A stretch of DNA of 64,000 nt from the NCBI GenBank assembly GCA_963853835.1, contig OY970820.1:74768909-74832908 (forward strand), read 5' to 3'. Shown here in pieces: positions 20,574-32,114 of this stretch. Position 1 is the stretch's first letter. Every line of letters begins with the position of its first letter. The position numbers and the translations under genes were made by a program. Source of the stretch: Calendula officinalis (Eukaryota > Streptophyta > Magnoliopsida > Asterales > Asteraceae). The notes under the pieces were generated by a model. That model had not been told where the DNA came from. It saw only the letters and a list, made by a program, of their open reading frames with translations, and did not search any database.

Positions 20574-21691
20574 ATGTTTAAAATGACAATCCTCTTATTA
20601 CTTCCCCTGTTCTACCTATGTTCTTTTGGTAAGTTTAGAAAAAACAGAGTCATCGTCAATTACATTTACACCCACTTCAAACAATGGGAGCTTTTCTGGA
20701 TGAAGAAAACCTTAATGAGGTTTCAAAAAGCATTTTAATGGCCGAAAAATGGCTAAGAACTCATGCTTTGTAAATTAAATATCTTGATCATGATCTTTAA
20801 TTCTCTTATCCTATGCTGTTTTTTAGTCTTTAGTTTTAGAGCAAATTACACGAAAGGTTCCTCTGGTATACCACTAATTACAACTTCAGTTCTTAAACTT
20901 CGTTTATTACACTCGACGTCCCTAGTGTATACATTTTGTTACACCAGGGTCCCTGCTGCCCTTATATTTTTTTAAATGACCAAAATACCCTTTTTGGCAC
21001 GACGATAATGGTTACTGATTGAGGTTGGAGTTCAAAGAGTCAGAGGTTGCTGCTGAGATTGAATAAAACAGAAAAAAATCAATTAATAGAGTAAAATTTC
21101 ATGGATAGTCCCTGTGATTTATCACTTATAACATTTATAGTCCTTCATCTTCACTTTATAACAAAATGTTAAAAGGGTATTATGGTCATTTAAAAAATTT
21201 TAAGGGAAACAAGGACCTTGGGTGTAATAAATTGTATACACCAGGGACGTCTAGTGTAATACACGAAGTTTAAGGACTGAGGTTGTAATTAGTGGTATAC
21301 CACAGTGACCTTCCATGTAATTTGCTCTTAGTTTTAAGCTTTTCTGACAGAAAATTTTAACTTTTTATATTGCCTCATGATGACTGGTCACTGTTTTTTT
21401 TTTTTTTTTTTGTCAAGATGTTTTTTTTGTTTGTTAAAATTTCAAGCTAAAACTTTATTTGGCTCATTGTTAAATGTTAATCATCAAAAATTATAAGTAA
21501 AAATGGAGGCCACGGCGCACGGGAATATGTTTATCGCCGGAGAAATGAAGGTTGCCGAAAAAATGGATGTAAATGAAACAATAGAGTTCACCGAAAAGAT
21601 GCATCCAATGGAAGGAGGTGATCACCGGTTAGTTGGTTACGTTTACAAACGGTCATTTACTTACCGGATGATTTTCACAATACAATTTTAA
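20574..21691 (+). CDS. Candidate two-exon small secreted-peptide gene, family unknown
   Basis: Exon 1 (20574-20628) encodes a start typical of a signal peptide: MFKM, then a Leu-rich hydrophobic run to CSF. A good donor (G/GTAAGT) follows. An acceptor ending AG at 21497 joins in phase to 21498-21691, giving about 82 residues with an acidic, Met-rich body and a basic tail (VYKRS). The 869-nt intron contains a Mutator-type MITE. Without splicing, exon 1 reads on to a stop near 20735 for about 54 residues, an alternative. No known peptide-hormone signature was recognised. The gene call rests on the signal peptide, the phase-matched splice sites and the TATA box, and could be wrong. Confidence 0.35.
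20839..21327. mobile_element. Mutator-type MITE with long terminal inverted repeats
   Basis: The ends are inverted copies of about 155 bp, starting GAGCAAATTACACGAAAGG on the left and mirrored at 21172-21327. It is flanked by the 9-bp duplication TTAGTTTTA (20830-20838, 21328-21336). Nine-base duplications with long inverted repeats define Mutator-like elements. No transposase is encoded. Confidence 0.85.
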
Positions 21692-21925
21692 TTTCATCAA
21701 CCATAAGTATTACTTGATATACTTGTACAATTAGTTGTAAAAGTTGTACTATATGACGCATGAAGTAAAAGTTGCGGTGAAGAAATGAATTATAATTCCC
21801 TTTATTTATTGAATAAAATTAAGTTAGCTTTTCGTTATTAAAAGTTTAATTTACTTATTTTTCTTAAAAATGATTAATTATCACTTGCTAATTTTACACT
21901 AAAACATATCGCAATTATTGTTTTA

Positions 21926-22200
21926 CTAGCCGGGTACCCGCGCAATGCGGCGGCGGGTACCTTGAAACTATATTTTGAGGTGACGATAGTGATGGTGGTG
22001 GTAGTGTGTAGTGATGATGGTGGTAGTTAATGGTGATGGTTGGTGGTGTATAGTAATTGTAGTGGTGGGAAATGGTTGGGGAGGTGACATTTTGCGGTGG
22101 CGATAGTCATGGTGGTATTTGTAGTAGTACTAATGGTAGGTGGCAGTGATGATTGGTGGTTGTGGTAGGTTGTGATGGTGAATAGTGATAATTGTGGTGG
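21926..22200 (-). mobile_element. Possible Helitron 3' end, followed inward by a GGT-rich tract
   Basis: Read on the minus strand, a GC hairpin with GGTACCCGC and GCGGGTACC arms (about 21932-21962) is followed within a few bases by CTAG and then T. This fits a Helitron terminus inserted between A and T. Bases 21977-22200 are a degenerate GGTGGTGAT tract. The 5' terminus (TC) was not found and may be lost to element B. Confidence 0.4.
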
Positions 22201-22303
22201 TAAAAATTAGAAAATCTTATTAATAATATGAAAAGATAAAAATTACATGAGTTGGTTAAATCATAATATCTAGAATTATTTAACTAAGCAAAATCATTGA
22301 TTG

Positions 22304-22652
22304 TGAGACATCAAATGTGATTGAAATGAGCTTAATTCATGGTGATTTGGTGAAGATTGAAGATCAAAGTGTGTGTAAAGTGTGTGTTTTGCTTGAGAGA
22401 GAAGATGGAGGGAAGAAGCTTTTAAAGTGTGTAATCTATTCAAATGAGAGGAAAGCTTCCTTTCTAAGTCAATACAAAGGTATATATACCTCCTACCACT
22501 TAACACTACAAGTAGTTAATTAACAAGATTAAAGGTCAAAACTAGTTACAAAAGTGGTCCTAACAGATTGGCTCAACTGTAATACGCTCATCAATCAAGG
22601 AAACCACCAAAACCAAGTCAACAACAACATCCAACATGAAGGCCAACTTTTT
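22304..22652 (-). repeat. Element B 3' LTR (inner end truncated)
   Basis: Begins TGAGACATCAAATG and follows 27062-27410 at about 97-98% by eye, until homology stops after CCAACTTTTT. Confidence 0.7.
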
Positions 22653-23114
22653 ACGTAACCCGTGGCAGGAGGTTAATGATTTCAATACCAACATACTCCG
22701 AATGAGCAGTCGATAGATTATGTGCTACATCCCTTGATGAATTGAATCAAATTCCTGAGAGGAATCTGAGTGGTTGGTGGTGAAGTGAAAATGCTTGATT
22801 GGGCCAGTTAAGCCTGGTGAAACATTCAACACATGAATGAGCACATTTTAGTGAGGTTGCCCGGTTTATTGACGGTTTGGATGCACTCAAAGGTGTGTTT
22901 TCTTGATATTATCATGTTTTCACATCACCTTGCACTCACCTAAATCTATACCCTAGAATTATACCCTCACATTTACCAATCGGCTAAAAAATATTTCCTT
23001 TTGGAAGGTAAGGCCGGTTCTGGCAACCCATGGGAAGGTAATGTCTTTTGAGAAAAAAAATTTATCGCTTTTAAAAAAACTCAATCGGGTATAAAAGTTT
23101 TGATATAAGAAAGT

Positions 23115-23168
23115 TTCTCCCCCTGGAAATACTAATTCTCCCCCTAGAATTAATATTTCTCCACCTCG
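23115..23168 (-). other. Internal array of polypurine tracts in element B
   Basis: Three GGGGGAGA-type tracts on the minus strand (the last weakened to GGTGGAGA) have the same spacing as in element A and lie just after the gag-type frame. Confidence 0.65.
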
Positions 23169-23410
23169 TCAAAATAAAGATAGATAAAAATATTTGAAGA
23201 TCAGAATTGTACCTGTTAACAGCAGTAGATGGGTGGGAAAGAATTTTTACGATTATGTGATTTACTGGTTATGAGCGGGTTTCAAGCTGATGTACTTGAA
23301 ATCCATTTACGTTGAAATTTCGAGTCATATACTGAAGTGTATATAAGTCATTCTGATGAGACGCGAGATATACACAGAAATGTGTATAAGTCATTCTCCT
23401 GCAAAACAAA

Positions 23411-25557
23411 TTATACAACTTTTGGTACCCATTTTTGTTTGGGTCCGACATTGTTAGGGTGGGAACGAAACCATCGATAAGTTGTATCGGTTTGATTTAA
23501 AGATGTAGAATTCCAAGAAAAACTGAAACTTGATGTTTCATTTTCAAATAATTTCCAGGGAATTATTTGAGATTTTGGAGTTTTAGGAACCCATATTTCT
23601 TTGAAGATCGTTGGAGTTTGAGGAGTTGTTTTTGGCACTTGAGTAAAAGTTGTTTTAGGTGCCAAGGAAAGTAAATATTTTCTCGAGTATTTCAAAGATT
23701 TAGTTTTGGAAAAGATTTTCTTTGACGGAATAGAATGTTTCAACACAGTTGATGGTTTAGTCTTATCCATCTGAGAATACTTAAGTATAAAAGAGGAACC
23801 TAATTTATTTGGATTTTTAGGTGCGGAATTTCCTCTAATAACTTGTTTGAGAGCATTCAATTTCTTATCAGAGTTTGGTGGAACCGTGGATCTCCTAGGC
23901 GTAGGTTTGGTAGAGGAACTTACTTGTGATTTCGATTTAGGTTTATAATTTCCTCTATTAACCTTAGTTTGCTTGATTGTATATAAATCACGATATGCCA
24001 TGACAGGAAAAAACATTCTGGAATTATTACATTTTTTCTTTGCAGTTAAAGGAGAATCTAAGTTCGTGGATGGACTCGGCTTCTTAAAATTCTGAAGATG
24101 AGATGATTTAGATTCTAGATATTTAATTTTTGTTTGCAACTTTAGTTTCTCTTCATCAAAAGATTTATGTGTTTTATCAATTTTGTTTCTAATTCAGAAA
24201 TTTTGGTTTGCGAAACAGATTTTTCTTTATCAAAAGCCTGATTTGTTTCATTTATTTTGGTTTCCAATTGACAAATTTTCTTTTCTAGAATTAGTGAAGG
24301 AACATAAATCTTTGGTGTTACTTTTTGTTGAAGAACGACATTTCCTTTGATTTCAAATTCTACTGGTTTTATAATAGGAAAATAATCATCATTTTCAAAT
24401 TTTGCCTTTTTAGTTTCATGTGTTTTATTTAATTCAGCATAGTTGAAACTAATTTGTGCATTCTCCTTCTTTGCTCTGTTGAATGTCTCAATCTCTTCTT
24501 CCTCATCAGTCATACGAATGAAGCTCTGCCAGATATCTAAATGCATGTATTTGTAATCATATAATGTTGGAAGCACATCACACGCCCTTTTAAGATATTC
24601 TGGATTATCAGCTCCTAGCCCTTCTCTTGAATTGAAATATTTGAAGTCTGTAGGCTTGTTCAAATGAATAGTTTGATAAGTTTTTCCTCGTTTGGCGATG
24701 ATTTCTTCTAGGTGTTTGATGTGGGAAGAAAGTTGAGTTTTATCATATTGAAGTTGATGTATGACATTTTGTTTGATGTTTAATTCTCGTGATGTTTTGA
24801 TGTCGTTTTCATGTAAGGTGTCAGATAGTTCTTTTATTTTATTGTTTAAAGATTTGAACTGTTTCTCATTATCATCGAATTCTTTTTGTTTTCATTCCAA
24901 CCAGTTTTTAGTTATTTGATATTCATGCCATGTTTCAATGTACAATTTGTAATATTTATCATTTCGATCGTTTGAAATTGTATTTTGGGTATTTTTAAGA
25001 TTTGTTATTTCCATTTCTTTTTCAGAAATTGTATGAGACAAATTCTTAATATCATTATTATATTTGACATTCAATTCTGATACTTGATTTTGTAACTCTA
25101 GATTCTCAAGTTTGACATTTTTAATTTGTTTAATCTGTTGAACAAGTTGTTCATATGAATGAACAAGTTGTTCATTTTCATTTTGCAAATCATTTAAACG
25201 TTCTTGAAATTGATCATTTAAATCTTTTTCATCTAAAAGGTTTTATTTTAAAGAATCAATTTCAGATATCTGAGTTTTAACAAAACAAGTATCAGGACCA
25301 ATGAGATTATCAGAATTTGATAAGAGAGAACTGATTACCTCAATTTCTTTGTTGGCTTCTTCATTGAAACGATCAGAAACCTCAGTATTCTCTCTTGTCA
25401 TAAAGCACAAGTTTGCAACATGTTCTTCATCTTCAGCTAATAACACTTTTTCAGTCTCAATTTGTTTAGCCATCGACATCTTACGTTTTTAATACTCTGA
25501 ATCACGAACGATTGATTTCTTTGTAGCATCCAAAGGTGTGATGGTTGGCTTTTCCAT
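23411..25557 (-). pseudogene. Element B gag-type coiled-coil ORF, decayed
   Basis: Reading starts at an ATG at 25557 (MEKPTITPLDATKK), meets a stop within 25 codons, and continues as pieces at 25479-25243, 25188-24892, 24663-24142 and 24139-23411, separated by stops and frameshifts. The acidic start with VANLCFM, the long coiled coil and a block around YMHLDIWQSF parallel element A. The end (GPKQKWVPKVV) matches the spot just before protease in Copia polyproteins, so the gag-pol junction is recognisable but pol is gone. Confidence 0.7.
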
Positions 25558-26419
25558 GTTTGCGATTATTAGGTTTTTGTGTAAAAGTTCTTGTGTTTAA
25601 AAGGTGAAAATTTTCTTTGAAGAAAAAAAAAATTAAAAGTGTCTAAAAATTTTAGAAAGTCGAAAACTTAATCGGGTTTGGGGTTTTAAAAAAAATAATA
25701 ATAATAAATGTGAAAGTTTTGTTCAAAATAAATGTTTAATTGAATTTTAATTGAATTGTGTTTAAAATGAATTTGGGCTTAAATGTTTATTGGGTAAAAG
25801 TGTTGGGTAAAATGATGGTTTTATGCAAAACAAAAAAATGAGATATCAAATGATTTTGTAATTGCCGATAGAAGAACCAAAATAAAATGATCAAGAAGAT
25901 CAAAATATTCAAAATAAAATGATTTTGTTCAAAATGATTTTGAATAAAATGATTTTGTAAAATGATGGTTTAAAATGATGGTTTAAAATGTGATATTGTC
26001 GAGAAGATCAAGAAGGCCAAAATGGAGTATTGGAATTTTGGTAATGTAGAACCAATACGCACAAGGGTTTTTAAACCAATATGAGATCTCTTTTGGCCCA
26101 GAAATAACTTGGGTTAAGGTCTGTTAGTCGAGATCAACAAGTTCGACAGAGATGAGATCAAGAACACAAGATGGTCGCTGGAGTGAGATCGATTTGGAGT
26201 TGATAATCTATACTTGAGTGTCGAAATCCAAATGATTTGATAATCGATGTGGGTTGAATTTTAGAAATCAAAAATCAAAAGCCGAACTCTTTTAAGTCGG
26301 AAACCTTTAAGTCGATTGAAATTATTGTCGATATTTGAATTATGATTCAATTCTGATTCGATTGGGGTATACACTCAATTGTGTTGTTCCGATATCAAGT
26401 TATGATTCTGATTTGATTT

Positions 26420-26640
26420 TGAATTTGAGCCGAACTTTGATTTTAAGCCGAACTTTGATTTTGATTTTGATGAGCCGAACTCAATGTGAGCCGAACACTT
26501 TAAGCGAACACTTGACAAGCCGAATACTTTACGAGCCGAACACTTTAAGCGAGCCGAACTTCTGAGCCGATTACTGTGTTCGGGCCGAACACTATTGAAG
26601 CCGAAGAATTTCTTGAGGCCGAACTCTTGGACGGACGGAC
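26420..26640. repeat. Leader GAGCCGAAC-type repeat array (element B)
   Basis: At least eight copies of GCCGAAC-type words recur with irregular spacing between the primer-binding site and the gag-type frame. This is the same relative place as the tighter 24-bp array of element A. Confidence 0.6.
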
Positions 26641-27047
26641 GGTACGTACAAAAACTTCACAATTTGTATTCAATCTTGCTCAATACTCAACCAAATTCAG
26701 TGATTCCAATCACAAATTGCTCGAAATTCAATTCCTAACAGTTTGATGCAATCAAACAACTCAAAACATATCAAATCTGAACTCGATTTTGATTTTTCAG
26801 TCCGAAAAATGAGTTTTCAAGTTTTTCACTAAAATCACAAAATTGAGGTGATTTGTTGATGGATTTGAACGAAATTTGATTCTATACTTATTAGAATCAA
26901 TGGAGAAACATGAATCTTCAATCAAATCACCAATTCAACCCGAAAAATTTGATGATTAATTTTCACAGCTCGTTTTTGACTTTTTCACTTGATTTCTAGA
27001 TCTGGATCAAATCATCACGAAATTGGATATACTCTTTGAGAGTTTTT

Positions 27048-27059
27048 GCTCTGATACCA
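27048..27059 (-). other. Element B primer-binding site (tRNA-iMet)
   Basis: TGGTATCAGAGC on the minus strand, two bases inside the 5' LTR. Confidence 0.8.
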
Positions 27060-27061
27060 AA

Positions 27062-27410
27062 TGAGAGATCAAATGTGATTGAAATGAGCTTAATTCATGG
27101 TGATTTGGTGAAGATTGAAGATCAAAGTGTGTGTAAAGTGTGTGTTTTGTTTGAGAGAAAAGATGGAGGGAAGAAGCTTTCAAAGTGTGTAATCTATTCA
27201 AATGAGAGGAAAGCTTCCTTTCTAAGTCAATACAAAGGTATATATGCCTCCTACCACTTAACACTACAAGTAGTTAATTAACAAGATTAAAGGTCAAAAC
27301 TAGTTACAAAAGTGATCCTAACAGATTGGCTCAACTGTAATAAGCTCATCGATCAAGGAAACCACCAAAACCAAGTCAACAACAACAGCCAACATGAAGG
27401 CCAACTTTTT
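27062..27410 (-). repeat. Element B 5' LTR (outer end uncertain)
   Basis: Begins TGAGAGATCAAATG. It is known only as far as it matches the truncated partner; the real end may lie further right. Confidence 0.65.
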
Positions 27411-28908
27411 TATCCCATAATTGACTGGAACAACTTTTGCTATAAATAAATCAAAATAACATTATTCGTTGTCATAGATATGTTTTTTTGACATAAAAAC
27501 ACAAGTATTGACCTTTTGGTATGGATATGGAAATATTGACCCGTTTACTTAAGATATGCTAAGTTTAGTTTGTAATTTATCTCAAAATGGGTCAAGTTAT
27601 GTCCAAACAAACAAATTATTCTTTGATACTTAACTTTGTAATACTTAACTTTGAAAGCAGGCAGATCGTCATCAATTCCATTAATTGTCTTCGACATTCA
27701 AAGAAACAACAATAAATAGGTTTTGCCAGATTTTCATAACTAAAATCCACACTATTATTTTTGTGAAATGTACATTCACATGACGAATATTTTCATCATG
27801 TGAAGAAGAGATTATGTTTGCTTGTGTTGATGATGACTATACAAAGATAAAATATTAACATAGGCATAATAACATAAATTACTAACTAAATGAATATCAA
27901 CAACATAAAATTTTATTTATTCAACGTTTGAGAGAAATAAGAAGAATCTGAATTTTGAGTTAGGGAGTGAGGTTGTTATTCATGACATTTAAGTAGTTGT
28001 GGCCCAAAATTGGGGTGGCCAATTTGCCCATTTTAGAGCAAAAAGCCAAATTCTATTTTCTCTCCTCATGTCAGTGCCTCCTCCACACATTTGATTTTTT
28101 GCAGCTAATGGTGATCGCACCCAAATTCTATTCTCCCCTCACGTGAGTTTGATTTGCCTCATTTATCTTTTTGCATCACACCTTTAAGGGGTGAGTCATA
28201 ATAATACATAACCCAAATAAACCCATTTGTAGGTAAATTTGTTGAAATTGCCAGACCTCCTTTACATGTGACAAAACAGACAGGCTGGATTGGGTTGCCT
28301 TGACCCGCCAACACTTGTTTGTCCATTTTACATGAAAGTCATTACTATTAAATATAGCTGCAAAAAGCCAAAAGCTTTCATAATAACACTTCATTTTTCA
28401 ATGAAACAATTTAAGAGTGACATAATAACACTTCATAGGAACCTTTTAAACCATGATTGCACCCTGTAATACTCCACAAGTTAAAACTAACCATCTTGAA
28501 CTAATTAAAAGGGTCAATACGGGTAACATTTTTTTTCTAATGGGTAAGCTTGGAAAACTTGGCCAGAAATGAAAATCGGCAAAAACTGGCCAAAATTGTA
28601 TTCAAAAGCCATAAATCATTTTCTTAAAATAAGTTAGATTATTATTATTATTGTTAACATATATTCTAACTAACTGTGCAACTCAGCCAAAAATAGCTTG
28701 CAGCCCTAATCCATTGACGTACAATTATATTCCCGGGTGTCATTCTCTGTAAAAAGGTTGATATTAACATGAGGTAATAAGTTAAATTCCATTTCTATCT
28801 GTTAATTGGAGACTAACCTCGCCACCAAACTTTTTGACCCACCGAAATGTTAAATTTAAGTTATTTGTTAATTAAATATCATGTTTCACAAAAATGCAAA
28901 TTCCAGAC
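27411..28908. other. AT-rich intergenic DNA
   Basis: No gene, terminal repeat or conserved motif was recognised. Part of its left edge may belong to the element B LTR. Confidence 0.4.
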
Positions 28909-29269
28909 CTTGAGAAATAAGAGAACACGTGATACTTGAGAATTTGTTTAATGTTCTTGAACTTGTTTCTTAGGTCACTGATCGTTGCAATATCTACGTA
29001 GGCATCAAAATGACTGCACAACTGGTTCACAGCATAAAACCCAAAATCATATATTATTATAAACAATGTAATACAGTTACTGATTTAATTCTTGAGTAAT
29101 TTCTTAATGGAAACTATTCAATAACCGGGTTACAAACCTCTCTTGTGCAGCAGCCACTTTATACTGTCGTTTTGAAGCCAGTACTTGAAATTGATTGATA
29201 GTTCCGAAACTCACATTTATATAGGATATTGCAGTAAGACAGTGAAGGGCAGTGATGGTGGTTGTTATT
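28909..29269 (-). pseudogene. Fragment of a VPS53-like gene (two exons)
   Basis: Minus-strand codons around 29269-29138 read ITTTITALHCLT followed by LASKRQYKVAAAQE. Codons at 29033-28909 read AVNQLCSHFDAY and FKNIKQILKYHVFSYFS. Both fit consecutive exons of plant VPS53, a subunit of the GARP tethering complex that returns vesicles from endosomes to the trans-Golgi. The acceptor before the second exon has lost its AG (the bases before GCTGTG read AT), the expected Leu after QE is changed, and no other exon was found. So this looks like a dead gene fragment, perhaps carried in by a transposon. Confidence 0.6.
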
Positions 29270-29954
29270 CGGGACTAAACCTGTTGATTTGTTAAATTCG
29301 ATGCAACAGAAACACAAATTTAGATGTTGAAAAAGCTAATTAATAACATAAACCCTAGAAAAGGAAGACAACTCACTAGTATATGTCTTTTAATCAATGC
29401 TTCTCAAAAAGCAATCTAGATGACTTACAAACAACCGGTTCTTCCGGTGCCTCGTTGGAAACTGTGAAAATACAAAAAAGGGAATTGCGTGATCTGTTCA
29501 ATGTTGTCGTTGCAACAAAAAATAAATTAAACGTATTTCATGGCAATTTAACAAAACGGAATTGCAAACCTGTGCAAAGATGTACTATTGTGTAAAACGG
29601 GAATCAAAATGGGAATTTTGCAGGTTAATTGGTGGAGAATCCGTATGCTTTGCACCCCATCTCTTTTGTATCTGTAGGGTTTAGAAACATGTAAGTTGAT
29701 CAGCCTAATTTTTTGAATCGAGGTCGGCTTTTGAAAAGGTGATTGCAGAATCGAAGTGGGTATTTGAATCGAGGTAATTAGGGTGGGTATTTGAAGCGTG
29801 ATTGCAGTGTTCGAGGTGGGGCAGAAGAGGCCGAAATGTGTAATAGGCGGAAGTGAAAAGCAGGTATTTGAAAGGGCGTATATGCTAGTCCAGCAGGCCG
29901 GAGCCCGGAGCGATTTATAGTGATATGCTTTGAATTTAATAAGTAATCAGTTGT

Positions 29955-30060
29955 TAGACCAGTTGGTTGGTTAGGTGGATGTCAATTAAGGGAGAGGTCG
30001 GGTTCGAGCCATGACTCCTCTCTTTTTGACTCATTTTTTTAAAATCCCAAAGTAAAAAAA
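29955..30060 (+). mobile_element. Possible tRNA-derived SINE
   Basis: A box A-like TAGACCAGTTGG (29955-29966) and a box B-like GGTTCGAGCC (30001-30010) are about 35 nt apart, the layout of a pol III promoter, and an A-run follows at about 30053. It does not fold into a clear tRNA. Target duplications were not identified. Confidence 0.35.
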
Positions 30061-30621
30061 AATTGGCTGAATTTTGAAAAGCCTATTTAAGGAAATGTAT
30101 AAATACTTTATAAGTAGTAGAGATTATACTTTTATAATGATTTAAATTTTGTATGATGGTGCATGAATATTTTATGTTTTTTTAGCTAACACACATCGAC
30201 TAATTCAGTAATTCTACACTATATTTTTCATGCCGGAACTTGAACGCCCAACTTTGCGAGATATTAAAAATATTAAATATATGATAATATTGGAGCCTTT
30301 TATATGAATAGTTTATGTGTGCCTCCAATTTTTAAACTACTCCCATTGCTTTATGCAACATGATTTCACGTGTCATACTTGTAGCCATATTTACCTGAAG
30401 ATGAGCCCCTCCACATTTCCATAATTCCATCCCCACGAAAATAAAACAAAAACAAAAAAGATTATTCAAAATTAATTCCCATTTTTCTTTAAAACACAAA
30501 AAAGTTTCTGAGGATAAGCAATCTGTGGAAAGCTTGTGGCACACACTGGTCGTATTATCTCCATAAACCTTGATCCCTTCATCCTCACAAAATCACAACC
30601 CAAAACTAAACCTACCGAAAA
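30061..30621. other. TSP9 upstream region
   Basis: AT-rich DNA that must include the TSP9 promoter and leader. A GATA-type TTATCT motif lies near 30556. No clear TATA box or other gene was found. Confidence 0.4.
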
Positions 30622-30996
30622 ATGGCTTCCTTGAACATGTTTCTTGCTCCGGCAACCGCCATATCCTCCTCCACCACCACCAGCAGCAACATCACCACCA
30701 CCAGCATCGCCACCACAAGAGCAAGAAGAGTAGAGACATTTGCCACAGGAAAAGGTTCCGGTAAAATCAGTACTACGACTGAAGAGAAGGGGCTTTTTGA
30801 ATGGTTGGTAGGTGCATTAGAGAAGGCCGATGGGCTATTGGAGACTGACCCAATTCTTCAGAAGGTGGAGGGCAAGAGTGGTAGTACCGTCATCACCGGA
30901 AAGAAGCCTCCCAGCGGAGCACCGCCACCACCCAAGAAGAGTACTGGTGGCAACGGCGGCTTTGGTGGCCTTGGAGGACTCTTTGCTAAGAAATGA
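30622..30996 (+). CDS. TSP9: Thylakoid soluble phosphoprotein TSP9, chloroplastic precursor
   Basis: A single-exon frame of 124 residues. The first 40-odd residues are rich in Ser, Thr and Ala with late arginines, typical of a chloroplast transit peptide. The rest matches TSP9: GLFEWLVGALEKAD, LLETDPILQ, a Gly/Lys/Pro linker and the conserved GGLFAKK end. TSP9 is a small, largely unstructured protein on the stromal face of thylakoids. It is phosphorylated in the light and associates with light-harvesting complex II and both photosystems, where it is linked to state transitions and photoprotection. Length fits a precursor of this family. The ATG at 30622 is chosen because it gives the full transit peptide. 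Nothing suggests damage. Confidence 0.9.
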   Translation: MASLNMFLAPATAISSSTTTSSNITTTSIATTRARRVETFATGKGSGKISTTTEEKGLFEWLVGALEKADGLLETDPILQKVEGKSGSTVITGKKPPSGAPPPPKKSTGGNGGFGGLGGLFAKK

Positions 30997-32026
30997 TCCG
31001 AGTATTATCATGAAATTTTTCTTGCATTCGGTATTATATCGCAATTAATTAATCTTATAATTAAAGAAGTATATTTTGTTCCAAACACATCAAAGAATTA
31101 TGCATTCCTTCGATCTTCTCTTTTATTGGTTTATACTTTTCAATATGCACCATTGAATATTCTTATGTCTTGTTATAATAGTTTTTGTAATTAAGAATAT
31201 ATGATCTACACAAAAGAGTTTTGGAGTCCAAATTAAAACAATTTGAAGATTAGAGACTGAAAAATTAAAGACGTGATATATGATTTAATAATCTCTGACT
31301 CTTCCAACAGTAACGTGTCACTAAGCACATAACTAAACGCATCCCTACCGACGGGTTATTGGCGATGTCGTGCCAATAGCAACACATCGATCACTAACTC
31401 ATCACTAATTCATCCTCACTTAAAAAAATATATTAAAATATTACATTTTAACCCCCCTTCCCTCACAGCATGCTACTAACGGCCAAGCCCACACGTCACC
31501 ACAAGGACGTGTTCTACCGACGGGTTGCTACTGACAGGTCGTGCCTATGGTGACGTGAGTCCGTAGAGGATGAATGGCTTGTGACGGGTTAGCGACGACT
31601 TGTTGGCATGGGTCAGGGAGTCTTAATTTACACAAACTGTTTAGAGAATTAGATTTATAATTGATTAAGTGATTAAGTGATTATTGGGGTCGCAGTGATT
31701 ACAAAATGTCTATAAGACCATCTCTGCTTTTTTAATCAATATTTGATTTTGCTATTTATTTCACTAAATTACCTGTTAAGTTGATTTCTAAAATCTAAGA
31801 GTAACAAGTAACAACATGCGTGATCTAAGTTATCTAACTGTCAATTGATGACTACCCAAATAGCTTGATCATATGGGCGTTGTCGTAAACTCGTAACGGA
31901 GCATAAATGATAGCAAAATACAAATCGTAGTATATTAAATCGTTTAACCAAATTGAAGTTGATTATTATTATCTATCTTCCAAATTTCGACGATAATAAC
32001 TTTTTTTTAACATATTTCACAATTGC

Positions 32027-32031
<5 letters not shown>
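30997..32031. other. TSP9 3' flank and unclassified repeat
   Basis: The first 200 bases likely hold the TSP9 3' UTR. Around 31345-31610 the motif CTACCGACGGGTT occurs twice in direct orientation, with CATCCTC/GAGGATG in inverted orientation. This suggests a small unclassified transposon, but borders could not be set. Confidence 0.35.

Positions 32032-32111
<80 letters not shown>
32032..32111. repeat. (TA)n microsatellite
   Basis: About 40 uninterrupted TA units. Any ORF through it is spurious. Confidence 0.95.

Positions 32112-32114
<3 letters not shown>

Larger units (their letters stand above)
22304..27410 (-). mobile_element. Copia element B, gag-only relative of element A with a deleted 3' region
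   Basis: Related terminal repeats lie at 22304-22652 and 27062-27410, and TGGTATCAGAGC sits beside the right one on the minus strand. The interior matches A in order: GCCGAAC-rich leader (26420-26640), gag-type coiled-coil frame, purine-tract array, and the segment at 22655-23060 matching A 15010-15375. The A-like stretch next to the 3' LTR and its polypurine tract are missing, so the left LTR is fused to the interior and its true outer limit is unclear. No target duplication was found. No pol domain was seen. Confidence 0.75.

Noticed and set aside
29383..29595. 70-codon plus-strand frame near the VPS53 fragment
   Set aside because: No recognisable domain, promoter or splice context; kept only as unannotated DNA.
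29998..30012. tRNA gene suggested by GGTTCGAGCC
   Set aside because: No acceptor stem or anticodon arm fits; a SINE head is the better reading.
30570..30764. His-rich plus-strand frame overlapping TSP9
   Set aside because: Out-of-frame reading of the TSP9 transit-peptide codons (CACCACCAC runs).
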